Shown piece by piece: positions 14,215 to 22,533 of a DNA stretch of 48,228 nucleotides. How positions within the stretch are numbered: position 1 is the first letter of the stretch; every line of letters begins with the position of its first letter. Origin of the DNA: an uncultured Butyricicoccus sp. (lineage in GTDB: Bacteria; Bacillota; Clostridia; Oscillospirales; Butyricicoccaceae); the NCBI GenBank assembly GCA_934532985.1, contig CAKTAV010000015.1, positions 1 through 48,228 on the forward strand, given 5' to 3'. The notes beneath the pieces were generated by a model that saw only the letters and a list, made by a program, of their open reading frames with translations, did no database searches and had not been told where the DNA came from. The translations under genes were made by a program, and so were the position numbers.

Positions 14215-15500
14215 TGGCAGAACGCAAAAAGAAGGTACTCTCTCTTTCCACGCTGATTTTTGCCGCCCTGCTCGGCGGCGCCGTCGTCGGCGTACTCGTC
14301 CACTATTTCATGCCGGCGGGCACCTTCCGCGACGATGTCCTCGTCGGCGGCGTGTTCTATGTCGTCGGTCAAGGCTTTATCCGCCTGATGCAGATGCTTG
14401 TCGTTCCGCTGGTATTCTGCTCGCTGGTCTGCGGCAGTATGGCAATCGGTGACACGAAGACGCTGGGTAAGGTCGGCATCAAGGCGGTCGGCTTCTATCT
14501 GTGCACAACCGCACTTGCCGTCACGGTCGCACTGACCATCGCCCTGCTCATCAATCCGGGCATCGGCGTACAGCTGGAGCACGTGCAGTCCGCAGAGGTC
14601 GCCGTGGCGGAGAAAACTCCGATCACCGAGACCCTACTGAATATCATCCCCAAAAACCCGATTGGCTCGATGGCAGAGGGCGACATGCTGCCGACCATCG
14701 TCTTTGCCCTGTTTGTCGGCGTTCTGCTCGCCAAGATGGGCTCTAAGGCGTCCACCGTCGCCAACTTCTTCAGCCAGTTCAATGATCTGATGATGGAGAT
14801 GACGATGGCAGTCATGAAAGTCGCCCCGATCGGCGTCTTTTGCCTGATTGGCAAGACGTTTGCAGAAATCGGCTTTTCCGCCTTCGTTCCGATGCTCAAG
14901 TACATGCTCGCCGTCATTATCGCGCTGGCGATTCAGTGCTTCGGCGTGTATCAGATTCTGCTATTCGTATTTACCCGCCTGAATCCGCTGCGCTTCATCC
15001 GCCGGTTCTTCCCGGTTATGCTGTTTGCGTTCACGACGGCGACCTCGAACTCCACTATCCCGCTGTCCATCGACACACTGGAAAAGAAGATCGGCGTTTC
15101 GCGCAAGATCTCATCGTTCACGATCCCCCTGGGCGCCACCATCAACATGGACGGCACGTCCATCATGCAAGGCGTCGCGGTTATTTTCATCGCGCAGGTA
15201 TACGGCATTTCTCTGTCGCCGTCTGACCTGCTGACGGTTATCTTTACCGCCACCATCGCCTCCATCGGCACAGCCGGCGTTCCGTCGGTTGGTCTGGTCA
15301 CGCTGTCGATGGTTCTTACCTCAGTCGGTCTGCCGACGGAGGGCATCGCCCTTATCATGGGTATTGACCGTATTCTGGACATGCTGCGCACCGCCGTTAA
15401 TATCACCGGCGACGCCGTTTGTACGACCATCGTGTCCCATCAGAATAAGTCGCTGGACCGCACGGTGTTCAACCGCGATCTCAAGGAACTCAATAATTAA
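14214..15500 (+). CDS. Dicarboxylate/amino acid:cation symporter (DAACS family)
   Basis: A 428-residue membrane protein of the glutamate/C4-dicarboxylate Na+ or H+ symporter family (GltP/DctA/SdcS). Hydrophobic segments begin at STLIFAALLGGAVVGVLV. The serine-rich re-entrant loop TATSNSTIPLSIDTLEKKIG, the motif TINMDGTSI in transmembrane segment 7, and GTAGVPSVGLVTL of hairpin 2 are all present. These form the substrate and Na+ sites. The start ATG overlaps the TAA of the RmlD-like gene, so the two are translationally coupled, an unusual pairing. Substrate (glutamate, aspartate, fumarate or succinate) cannot be fixed. A strong terminator follows. Confidence 0.95.
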   Translation: MAERKKKVLSLSTLIFAALLGGAVVGVLVHYFMPAGTFRDDVLVGGVFYVVGQGFIRLMQMLVVPLVFCSLVCGSMAIGDTKTLGKVGIKAVGFYLCTTALAVTVALTIALLINPGIGVQLEHVQSAEVAVAEKTPITETLLNIIPKNPIGSMAEGDMLPTIVFALFVGVLLAKMGSKASTVANFFSQFNDLMMEMTMAVMKVAPIGVFCLIGKTFAEIGFSAFVPMLKYMLAVIIALAIQCFGVYQILLFVFTRLNPLRFIRRFFPVMLFAFTTATSNSTIPLSIDTLEKKIGVSRKISSFTIPLGATINMDGTSIMQGVAVIFIAQVYGISLSPSDLLTVIFTATIASIGTAGVPSVGLVTLSMVLTSVGLPTEGIALIMGIDRILDMLRTAVNITGDAVCTTIVSHQNKSLDRTVFNRDLKELNN

Positions 15501-15526
15501 CCGTAAGCATGGGAATGGTTTGTTTC

Positions 15527-15564
15527 GGGTCTGCTGCAAAATGCAGCAGACCCGTTTTGTTTTT
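15527..15564 (+). terminator. Terminator of the RmlD-like/symporter operon
   Basis: GGGTCTGCTGC and GCAGCAGACCC form an 11-bp perfect stem with a 5-nt loop, then GTTTTGTTTTT. Confidence 0.92.
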
Positions 15565-16010
15565 GCTCTATTTGCTTGTTCATTTTGCCGTAGTTGTTAG
15601 CAAGAGAAGTCTATTTTCTTTTGCTGCCAAAAGAAAACAGACAAAAAGAAAACCAGCAGAGAACGGCCGCGTCGCTGCGGCACACTGCGTTACATCGACG
15701 CGCTGAGGCATCAGCACGTCTCAGTCACTTCGTGGCCTTGCTCCCTCAATGCACAATCGCTGCGCTGGATTGTGCATTGAAATAGCAGTTGTTACCTGTC
15801 TGCCCGTAGAGTAACACTTACCGTAATTCAAATTTCAAACCAGCGAAGCGTTTGAAATTTGAGGAGCGAGGCAATGGAACGGTCGAGACGTACCGACGCT
15901 TCGGTGCGGCGAGATAGTGCAATTTGCCGAAGCGACATCTGACGACAAGAAATGGGGCCTCCGCAGAGCGGGATGGGCAAGTCTGCTTCGGCGAACTGGC
16001 GAAGAACCAA
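15565..16010. repeat. Dispersed composite repeat, copy B
   Basis: No credible gene in about 450 bp. Blocks match the other copies: GAGAAGTCTATTTTCTTTTG (as in the reverse complement near 29690), a palindrome of CAAATTTCAAAC and GTTTGAAATTTG around 15830-15860, and GAGGAGCGAGGCAATGGA. Internal hairpins include CAATGCACAATC/GATTGTGCATTG. Its orientation is the same as copy A, with blocks in a partly different order. Confidence 0.7.
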
Positions 16011-16025
16011 ATCAACGCATATATC

Positions 16026-17069
16026 TTATTTCCTCTTCCACCCCGCGCCCACAGCCGTGACCGCCGACACCGTCAGCAACACCGGCAGCAGCAGAATGCG
16101 ATACAGCTGCTCCGCCCGCAGGAAGTCCGCCGTGCTGCCCGCCAGCGCGACACTCAATATCAGACTCAGCGCTGCCGCACCCCACAGCGCCGGACGGCGC
16201 GGCACAGCGGGTACGCTTTCCGACACGCCCTCGGACACAAACGTCAGAAACACCGCCGCCCGCGCCACAATACACAGCAGCAGACTGCCGGAAACCAGCA
16301 CCTCTCCGCGCTGAAACGTCTGTCCCAGTTCGATGAGCCCCGCCGCCGTGAACGTCGGATACCACACGTTCTGCGCCCCCGCCAGACCGAGCACCGCCAC
16401 ATTGCGCAGAGCGGTACACGTCAGCAAAACGCCCGCCGTGACCACCGCCTTCTGTGCGCCACCGCGCACCGATCCGCACCGTCCGCCCAGCAGCGCCACG
16501 GCAAACCAGCACTCCGCAAACGGCAGTGCAAGCGCATGGGTTACCTGACTGTACAGTCCGCCCTCCGCCAAAAACGGCGTCAGATGCCCGGTCTCCGCAT
16601 CCGGCAGCGTCAGCACCAGCGACAGCACGAGGGCGAACAGCACGACCCACACGCACGGTTCCGCCCACAGCGCCAAGCGCCGCATCCCGCCGTCCGCCAC
16701 CCATCCGGCGGTCAGAAGCATCAGCGCCGCAATCAGCCACACGGGCCAGCGATCCGGTGCAGCCGTGCGCAGAAAGACGACAAACGACAGCGTCGTCATA
16801 CACAGTCCCCAAAACGCCAGCGCCGATAATCCAATACCAAGCAGTGCCCCGCCGATGCGCCCATAGACACCGGAAAGCACCGCAAAACAGTCTGTTTGCA
16901 GCTGCTCACACGGCTTGCTGTACAGTGCGGTCAGCAGCAGCGCCGCGGCAGCCGCCAGCAAAATCGCAAACCACTCGTCCCGCCCGCCGGCGGGCATGGT
17001 CAGCGCATAGCCGCACAGCGTCAGCACAATCAGCGCCCAGCACTGCCGCGCACGAATTTCTCCCTTCAT
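16026..17069 (-). CDS. gerAB: Spore germination permease, GerAB family
   Basis: A 347-residue, strongly hydrophobic protein with about ten membrane segments of the GerAB/Spore_permease family (APC superfamily). It begins IRARQCWALIVLTLCGYALT. In B. subtilis GerAB-type subunits bind the nutrient germinant in the spore inner membrane. Its start overlaps the end of gerAC by four bases. Order here is gerAA-gerAC-gerAB. It is the last gene of the run; beyond it is the repeat at 15565-16010, and no clear terminator is visible. Confidence 0.9.
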   Translation of the reverse strand: MKGEIRARQCWALIVLTLCGYALTMPAGGRDEWFAILLAAAAALLLTALYSKPCEQLQTDCFAVLSGVYGRIGGALLGIGLSALAFWGLCMTTLSFVVFLRTAAPDRWPVWLIAALMLLTAGWVADGGMRRLALWAEPCVWVVLFALVLSLVLTLPDAETGHLTPFLAEGGLYSQVTHALALPFAECWFAVALLGGRCGSVRGGAQKAVVTAGVLLTCTALRNVAVLGLAGAQNVWYPTFTAAGLIELGQTFQRGEVLVSGSLLLCIVARAAVFLTFVSEGVSESVPAVPRRPALWGAAALSLILSVALAGSTADFLRAEQLYRILLLPVLLTVSAVTAVGAGWKRK

Positions 17070-18061
17070 CGCCGCTGTCCTCCCTGTGTCGGGGTGAGCT
17101 CCACCCGTATTTGAATCGGCAGAGCGTCATACCGCGCCCGCCATGTCTCCGCGTCATATTGCTTCGGCTGCTGCCGATACCAGATCCGCCCCAGCCCCAG
17201 CGCATCGCTTCCGCTGGCCTGAAGCGTCGAAATCGTGTCCTGACTGCGGGAAATCAGCTCGCGTACCGCCTGTTTCTGCCGCTCGGCGGAGGAATCCGGC
17301 AGACGCGCACGAATGCGCACTTCCGCCCGCAGCGTCCCTTCCTCCTGCCGCACCGTCCAGCGCACCGATGCCCGCTGCAGCGAGATACCCGTACCGTCCA
17401 CATACAACGTGCCGATCTTGGTGTCGCCGCGCAGCAGCGCCAGAATTTCGGTCTGCCGCTGGCTAAGCCAGCCGACCGGCACGTTATCCGAAAACAGCGC
17501 GCTGCCCGCCGCGCGCACACTGTCCTGCTCCACCTGTACCGCCGGCAGTGCCAAATCCACGCCATCCGTCCGGCTGTCGTCCAGCGCACGGTACAGCGGC
17601 TCATCCACCGCCTGTCCGTCGCTCACCGCCTGATCCAGCAAATCCGACAGACCGTCCGCCGTTTCTTCCTGCTTTAAAACAGCCTGTCCGCTCCCGCCGC
17701 GCACGACACACAGCCGCACCGACGGGCGAATGTTCTGCTCGTCCGTTAGCGTCCGGATAATGGAATCTGCCTGCTCCGCCGCGTCCGGCGACAGCAGCAC
17801 CGTGTCCGCCGTAATCCAGAACGCCGTGCTGCCGAATGCGTCCAGTCCTTCCTCCAGCGAAGCCGCCTGCGCCGTGCGCAGCTTGGTCATTGGCACGCTG
17901 TCCTCCGACGACACCGTCACCTCCTGCGCCGTCAGACGAACGCCGGAGCGATTTGTGTCCACTGCAGCCGCCGCAATCGGCGTGCGCTCCTCTACCTCCT
18001 GCATGGAGCAGCCGCACAGAAGCAGCGCACCGACCAGCGGGAGCAAGATCCGCGCCCTCAT
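17066..18061 (-). CDS. gerAC: Spore germination lipoprotein, Ger(x)C family
   Basis: A 331-residue secreted lipoprotein, shorter than the usual 370 or so. The signal ILLPLVGALLLCGCSMQEVE contains a lipobox with Cys18. The C-terminal region (RARLPDSSAERQKQAVRELI, then DALGLGRIWYR) resembles the GerAC C-terminal domain. It would sit on the outer face of the spore inner membrane with GerAA and GerAB. The start overlaps the gerAA stop and its end overlaps the gerAB start, each by four bases, so all three are coupled. Sequence is diverged, so the call leans partly on context. Confidence 0.85.
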   Translation of the reverse strand: MRARILLPLVGALLLCGCSMQEVEERTPIAAAAVDTNRSGVRLTAQEVTVSSEDSVPMTKLRTAQAASLEEGLDAFGSTAFWITADTVLLSPDAAEQADSIIRTLTDEQNIRPSVRLCVVRGGSGQAVLKQEETADGLSDLLDQAVSDGQAVDEPLYRALDDSRTDGVDLALPAVQVEQDSVRAAGSALFSDNVPVGWLSQRQTEILALLRGDTKIGTLYVDGTGISLQRASVRWTVRQEEGTLRAEVRIRARLPDSSAERQKQAVRELISRSQDTISTLQASGSDALGLGRIWYRQQPKQYDAETWRARYDALPIQIRVELTPTQGGQRR

Positions 18062-19509
18062 GATTGCTTCCCCAGCCGTCCCGCCAGAAAGCGGTCAAAC
18101 GGCTTCATCGCAAACCACGGGAAGCGCAGGAACACGTCGCGTCCGCTGTATTTTTCCCGCGCGAGCAGGTTGGTCAGATACGGTACACCCATCGACTCCA
18201 ACCGGCACAGGTGCGCCAGCACCAGCGCAAGCCCGAGCAGCATACCATACAGCCCAAACACCGCCGCACAAAACAGCAGAAAAAACCGCAGCAGCAGCGC
18301 AGGCGTGCGCAGTTTGGGAACAATCAGCGCCGTCACACCGGAAAACGCCACGATAATCACCATCGGCGCGGACACCAAGCGGGCGTCCACCGCCGCCTGT
18401 CCGAGCACCAAGCCGCCGACGATGGATAGAGCCTGTCCCACCGTGTCCGGCGTCCGCGTTCCTGCCTCCTTGAGTACCTCAAACACCAAAATCGTGCCGA
18501 TCGCCTCGGTCAGGGTGGAAAACGGGATGCCCTCCCGCGCGGCGGCGATAGAGTACAGCAGCCGCGTCGGCACCATTTCCGGATGATACACCACCAGCGC
18601 CAGATACGCCCCCGGCAGCGTGATGGTCAGCAAAAAGCCAAACACCCGCAGCAGGCGGCTCAGGTTCATATACAAATAGGAAATATAGTAGTCATCGTTG
18701 GTCTGAATGGTCTCCTGCAAAATCTGCGGCACGGTGATGACCACGGGCGAACCGTCCACCAACAGTGCCGCCCGCCCCTCCAGCAGCTTCGCCGCCACAA
18801 TGTCCGGACGCTCGGTCATGCCCACCGTCGGGAACGGCGACATGCGGTTGTCCCGGATGCACTCCGCCAGATAATTCGCGTCTAAAACGGAATCCAGCTC
18901 GAACGCCTCCACCCGCCGTCGCAGCTCCCGCACGATGTCCTCGTCCGCAATGCCCTCAATATAGCACAGCACCGCCGTCGTCTTGGTCACGGTGCCCACG
19001 GTCAGAAACGTAAATTTCAGATTAGGCGTGCGCAGGCGGCGGCGAATCAGCGATAAATTCCCCATAAACGCCTCGGTAAATCCCTCGCGCGGGCCGCGCA
19101 GAATTTTCTCGTTGTCCGGCTCCTCCGGTGACCGCTTAGCAAAGCCCTTGGTGTTGACCACCGCCGGACGCGCGTCGCCGTCCACCAGCACAATCGTGTC
19201 GCCGTACAGACAGGCCTCCAGCAGCGTGTCCCGCCCCGGGTCAATCGGGCAGTCGTCAATCTGAATCACCTGCGCTACCAGCGTGTCAATATCCACCGCG
19301 CCGCCATTCCACGTGGAAATCGGGCGCACAAGGGACAAATTGATGGACTGTGACTCCACCATGCCGTCAAAAAAGAACAGGGCGCAGCGCAGCCCCGCCC
19401 CGTTCTCCACCACGCGGCAGATAAACGTGTTGTCTCCGGCAAAAAGCCGTTTCATGCTCTCAATATTTTCATCCAAACGGGTGGTAAACACCAGCTCGGA
19501 AGCATTCAT
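18058..19509 (-). CDS. gerAA: Spore germination receptor subunit, GerAA family
   Basis: A 483-residue protein with the GerA family layout: a soluble N-terminal half, then about five membrane segments from near residue 280. Family motifs are RGPREGFTEAFMGNLSLIRR, FPTVGMTERPD and VDGSPVVITVPQ. It assembles with GerAB and GerAC; recent work on the family describes GerAA as an oligomeric ion channel. An AAAGGAG RBS precedes the ATG. It begins 24 bp after spoIIP with no terminator, so it is probably cotranscribed with spoIIP and expressed in the forespore. Confidence 0.95.
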   Translation of the reverse strand: MNASELVFTTRLDENIESMKRLFAGDNTFICRVVENGAGLRCALFFFDGMVESQSINLSLVRPISTWNGGAVDIDTLVAQVIQIDDCPIDPGRDTLLEACLYGDTIVLVDGDARPAVVNTKGFAKRSPEEPDNEKILRGPREGFTEAFMGNLSLIRRRLRTPNLKFTFLTVGTVTKTTAVLCYIEGIADEDIVRELRRRVEAFELDSVLDANYLAECIRDNRMSPFPTVGMTERPDIVAAKLLEGRAALLVDGSPVVITVPQILQETIQTNDDYYISYLYMNLSRLLRVFGFLLTITLPGAYLALVVYHPEMVPTRLLYSIAAAREGIPFSTLTEAIGTILVFEVLKEAGTRTPDTVGQALSIVGGLVLGQAAVDARLVSAPMVIIVAFSGVTALIVPKLRTPALLLRFFLLFCAAVFGLYGMLLGLALVLAHLCRLESMGVPYLTNLLAREKYSGRDVFLRFPWFAMKPFDRFLAGRLGKQS

Positions 19510-19533
19510 AGGTTTTCTCTCCTTTCCGCGGCA

Positions 19534-20688
19534 CTATGCTCCCAGCGCCTTCGCCAGCTTGTCGGCGAACACCATCGCAGCAGTCTCCGCCTCACGCATC
19601 GTATTCGCGCTCGTGCCGCATTCCAAAATCATACTGCCCTTGGTCGCCTGCTCGTTGAATCGCTGCGCGCGCAGATTGACCGGGCGCATCAGCGTCGGGT
19701 AGTCCTGCAAAATGCTCTTCTGTAAATTGACCGCAAAATTCAGGTTGCTCGGCCAGTCCGGATGCGTCAGTCCGCCCGCGTTCGTGCCCATTACCATCAT
19801 CAGCTGGGCGCATTTGCGCCCGTTCACCTCCGACACGACCTTATATTCCATGCCGGAATCCGTAATCATCGAGTCGCGATGGACATCCAGCACCACCTTG
19901 ATCGACGGCGTTTTCTCCATCTGCTGTTCAATGATGTCCATCGCCCGATTGTACGACTGGTTGTAGCTCGGCACGTCGATGATCTCGCGGCAGTGCACCA
20001 CACCGATACCCTGCTTTTCTAGTTCCTTCGCCAGCACGTCGCCGATGTGCACGACATTGTGCTTCGGGTTTTCCGACCGTCCGCCATGCTGATCCACATA
20101 CGCCTCACTCGCGTGGGTGTGCAGGATGAACACCGTCGGCTTTTTGCTGGACTTGTTTTTGGAAATTTTCAGCGGACTGGCGAGCATATCACTCAACGAA
20201 AAGGATAGCCCGGAATCGTTCTGGATATACACGCCGTCCTTGCCCGGATAACCGCCGCTTTGCCCCGTAATCGTCAGCTCCTTGATCGCCGCGCCATCCG
20301 CCGTCTGTGTCGGCGCTTGCTCCTCTTCCGCCGCCTGCGCCACCTCCTTCGGCGGCTCAAACAGGCTCTCGGACATGATCGCCGTCTCGCCGTCCGTGTC
20401 GCACGACAGCAGACCGTCCAGCAGGATGTCTGGCAGACGCTCGGTCTCCTTTACCGTGCCCTCGCTCACTTCGCCCGGCTCGTACTTTTCCGAGGTGTCC
20501 ACCGTTCCCATTTCCGCCGACATCGCCGCCTCCAGAAACGTCCGGTTTCCGCCCAGCCGCCGCGCCGCCTGTTCGATTGTCTCACCGTATCCCAGCTCTG
20601 CCGCCAGCAGAAATCCGCCCGCCAGCAGCAGGCTCGGCAGCGCCCAGATTGGAAATCGGTGCGGTCTGTTTCTGCGTTTTCGTGCCAT
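19534..20688 (-). CDS. spoIIP: Stage II sporulation protein P
   Basis: A 384-residue protein with a single N-terminal membrane anchor (about residues 13-31), a low-complexity acidic linker and a C-terminal SpoIIP amidase/endopeptidase domain. Catalytic and zinc-binding elements visible are FILHTHASEAY, VLDVHRDSM and ILECGTSANTMREAE. SpoIIP cleaves cross-links and stem peptides of septal peptidoglycan, which drives engulfment with SpoIID and SpoIIM. The start at 20688 follows GGGGG; the longer frame lacks a signal. Located directly after gpr as in Bacillus, but here followed by a ger operon. Confidence 0.96.
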   Translation of the reverse strand: MARKRRNRPHRFPIWALPSLLLAGGFLLAAELGYGETIEQAARRLGGNRTFLEAAMSAEMGTVDTSEKYEPGEVSEGTVKETERLPDILLDGLLSCDTDGETAIMSESLFEPPKEVAQAAEEEQAPTQTADGAAIKELTITGQSGGYPGKDGVYIQNDSGLSFSLSDMLASPLKISKNKSSKKPTVFILHTHASEAYVDQHGGRSENPKHNVVHIGDVLAKELEKQGIGVVHCREIIDVPSYNQSYNRAMDIIEQQMEKTPSIKVVLDVHRDSMITDSGMEYKVVSEVNGRKCAQLMMVMGTNAGGLTHPDWPSNLNFAVNLQKSILQDYPTLMRPVNLRAQRFNEQATKGSMILECGTSANTMREAETAAMVFADKLAKALGA

Positions 20689-20784
20689 TTTTCTGTCCCC
20701 CGCGCGCGTTGTGTTCTGTCGTGTTACTATCAGCATACGCGGACGGGCTGTAAAGTATGTCTCACCGGACACGAAAACCGCTTC

Positions 20785-21627
20785 TCAATTCAGAAATGCG
20801 TCCAAATCGCTCTGGCTCAGCTGCGGATGCAGGAACATATCAATGCCGTAGCCGAGGATGCGCGCCGCGTCCATCACTTGCTGATCGACATCGCGCGTCG
20901 TGATAATCGCCGGATGATCCAGCGCGGCAAACTGCTCCGCCGGAAGTCCAGTCTCCTCCGCCAAATCCTCCGCAATCGTCTGCGTGTCAATCACAGTCGG
21001 CACGCCCAGCATAAGCACCGGCACACCCAACGTCTCCCGCGTCAGCGCCGTGCGGGCGTTTCCCACGCCCGATCCAGGCACAATGCCGGTATCTGTCAGC
21101 TGAATGGTTCCCATCAGACGGTGCATCCGCCGCGCCGCCAGCGCGTCCACCGCGATGACCATCGCCGGAGCGATCTCCCGCAGCAGGCCGAGCACAATTT
21201 CCCCGCTCTCCAACCCCGTCGTGCCCAGCACGCCGGGCGCCAGTACACAGGTGGAGCGAAAGCCGTGCAGCGCCGGTTCGGACTGCACGAGATGGCGCGT
21301 CGCCAGCACATGCTGACAGCACAACGGTCCAAGTGCGTCCGGCGTCACCGCCCGATTGCCCAGCCCCAGCACCAGCACCGGTGCCTCCCGCGGCAGCGGC
21401 GGCGCCAGCTGCCCCAGCAGAATCGCCACCGCCTCACACAGGCGGTCAAACCCGTTTTCCTCCTGCCGGATCGGCGGCATATCCAGCGTTAGATAGCTCC
21501 CGCCCTGCGCATCCGTCACTCTTGTACACATCAGACCTTGGATTTCCTCGGTTTTCTTTTGCAAATCGGCAGACGTCGTGCCTCCCAGCTCCGCTCGTTC
21601 CACCGCAAGGTCGGTTCGGATTGCCAT
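20785..21627 (-). CDS. gpr: GPR germination protease (SASP endopeptidase)
   Basis: A 280-residue protease of the GPR family (peptidase A25). The N-terminus MAIRTDLAVERAEL contains the conserved RTDLAVE at the zymogen processing region. LVLGLGNRAVTPDALGP and VIAVDALAARRM carry the conserved aspartates. The enzyme degrades small acid-soluble spore proteins at germination. ATG 21627 is chosen over the ATG two codons upstream because AAGGAAGGG would otherwise abut the start. A sigma-G-like promoter lies 34 bp upstream. It heads the gpr-spoIIP-ger run. Confidence 0.95.
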   Translation of the reverse strand: MAIRTDLAVERAELGGTTSADLQKKTEEIQGLMCTRVTDAQGGSYLTLDMPPIRQEENGFDRLCEAVAILLGQLAPPLPREAPVLVLGLGNRAVTPDALGPLCCQHVLATRHLVQSEPALHGFRSTCVLAPGVLGTTGLESGEIVLGLLREIAPAMVIAVDALAARRMHRLMGTIQLTDTGIVPGSGVGNARTALTRETLGVPVLMLGVPTVIDTQTIAEDLAEETGLPAEQFAALDHPAIITTRDVDQQVMDAARILGYGIDMFLHPQLSQSDLDAFLN

Positions 21628-21660
21628 ATTCATCCCTTCCTTTTCCGTTTTTCTCCAATC

Positions 21661-21690
21661 TACTATGTCCAAACCGGCATTTTTCTATGC
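21661..21690 (-). promoter_or_regulatory. Sigma-G/F-like promoter of gpr
   Basis: On the minus strand GCATA, 18 bp, CATAGTA, close to the Bacillus sigma-G consensus GHATR-N17/18-CATNHTA with one -10 deviation. Placement directly before gpr, a known sigma-G gene, supports it. It lies back-to-back with the rpsT promoter. Confidence 0.7.
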
Positions 21691-21738
21691 AAACCGCAAA
21701 AAATGCGCCGATTTCTCCGTTTAATTTGCAATTCACCC

Positions 21739-21767
21739 TTGATTTTTTCACCCGTCCGTGCTAGAAT
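21739..21767 (+). promoter_or_regulatory. Sigma-A promoter of rpsT
   Basis: TTGATT, 17 bp, TAGAAT, giving a leader of about 35 nt. Confidence 0.75.
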
Positions 21768-21809
21768 AATTATCACTGACTATATCAAGATGTAAGGAGG
21801 TGGACAAGA

Positions 21810-22073
21810 ATGCCGAATATTAAGTCTGCCAAGAAGCGCGTTAAGGTTACCAAGGTAAAGGACGCTCGCAATCAGGCTGCTCGTTCTGCTCTGAGAACCA
21901 CTCTGAAGAAGTTCGACAATGCTGTTGTTGCTGGAGATAAGGCTGTCGCAGAGGCTGCATACAAGGCTGCTGTTAAGGCTGTTGATAAGGCTGCTGCATC
22001 TCATCTGATTCACAAGAACAATGCTTCGAATAAGAAGAGCGCACTGACCCTGAAGCTGAACGGTGTGAAGTAA
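21810..22073 (+). CDS. rpsT: 30S ribosomal protein S20
   Basis: An 87-residue, lysine/alanine-rich protein of standard length. MPNIKSAKKRV is the hallmark N-terminus, and SHLIHKNNASNKKSAL the conserved C-terminal helix region that binds 16S rRNA. Start supported by AAGGAGGTGG. Codon use is noticeably restricted (AAG, GCT and GTT dominate), as expected for a highly expressed ribosomal gene. It sits divergent from gpr, a common clostridial arrangement, and has its own promoter and terminator. Confidence 0.98.
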   Translation: MPNIKSAKKRVKVTKVKDARNQAARSALRTTLKKFDNAVVAGDKAVAEAAYKAAVKAVDKAAASHLIHKNNASNKKSALTLKLNGVK

Positions 22074-22087
22074 GTTCCACCACTATA

Positions 22088-22142
22088 TTTTTTGTTTGCA
22101 AACAAAAAATGCCCTTTCCATTGCGGAAAGGGCTTTTTGTTT
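22088..22142. terminator. Bidirectional terminator downstream of rpsT
   Basis: GCCCTTTCC and GGAAAGGGC (22111-22133) with a 5-nt loop have TTTTTGTTTTG on the plus side and ATTTTTTG on the minus side, so it serves rpsT and the convergent argF operon. It is preceded by a perfect 22-bp palindrome (TTTTTTGTTTG and its complement, 22088-22109). Confidence 0.9.
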
Positions 22143-22196
22143 TGTTTGAAATTCGTTTGTCGTTTCGATTTGCCGCGGCGGCGATGCAATATTACA

Positions 22197-22511
22197 TCAA
22201 TCCTCGCCCCGCGCCAGCACGGTCTCCAAATACTGCGCCAGCGTGTCATATTCCTCCGGCTGTATCTCCGCCGGGCCGGGATTGGGGTTATAGCCCCAAT
22301 CGTCCTCCCGCTGTTCCTTATCCGGAACGATACCGGTAATGCGTCCGCGCTCAATGCACAAATCCGTCGAAATGGTATAATCGGCTGTGTTAAACGAGAA
22401 GTCATACATCGACGCCCGACCGAACTTTCCCATCATGTGAAAGTTACGATCCAGTCGGTTCTGGTCAATGCGTCGTCCGATGTACTTGTCCTCAATATCC
22501 TGCATTGTCAT
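22197..22511 (-). CDS. Conserved-looking small protein of unknown function, downstream of argF
   Basis: A 104-residue soluble acidic protein I do not recognise. A start at 22511 (MTMQDIEDKYIGRR) has AAGGAG nine bases upstream; the frame continues into argF but that part is a shadow. Visible features are a run of aromatic residues (ASMYDFSFNTADYTIS), a WGYNPNPGPAE proline-rich turn and an acidic C-terminal helix (EEYDTLAQYLETVLA). No catalytic motif, signal or membrane segment. It begins 23 bp after argF, so it is very likely cotranscribed with it. Confidence 0.7.
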   Translation of the reverse strand: MTMQDIEDKYIGRRIDQNRLDRNFHMMGKFGRASMYDFSFNTADYTISTDLCIERGRITGIVPDKEQREDDWGYNPNPGPAEIQPEEYDTLAQYLETVLARGED

Positions 22512-22533
22512 AGCCGTGCTCTCCTTCCCACTG

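Noticed and set aside
16454..17677. Long plus-strand open frame rich in Arg, Pro and Ser opposite gerAB/gerAC
   Set aside because: It arises from high GC at third codon positions of the ger genes, lacks an RBS, and spans the gerAB/gerAC junction.
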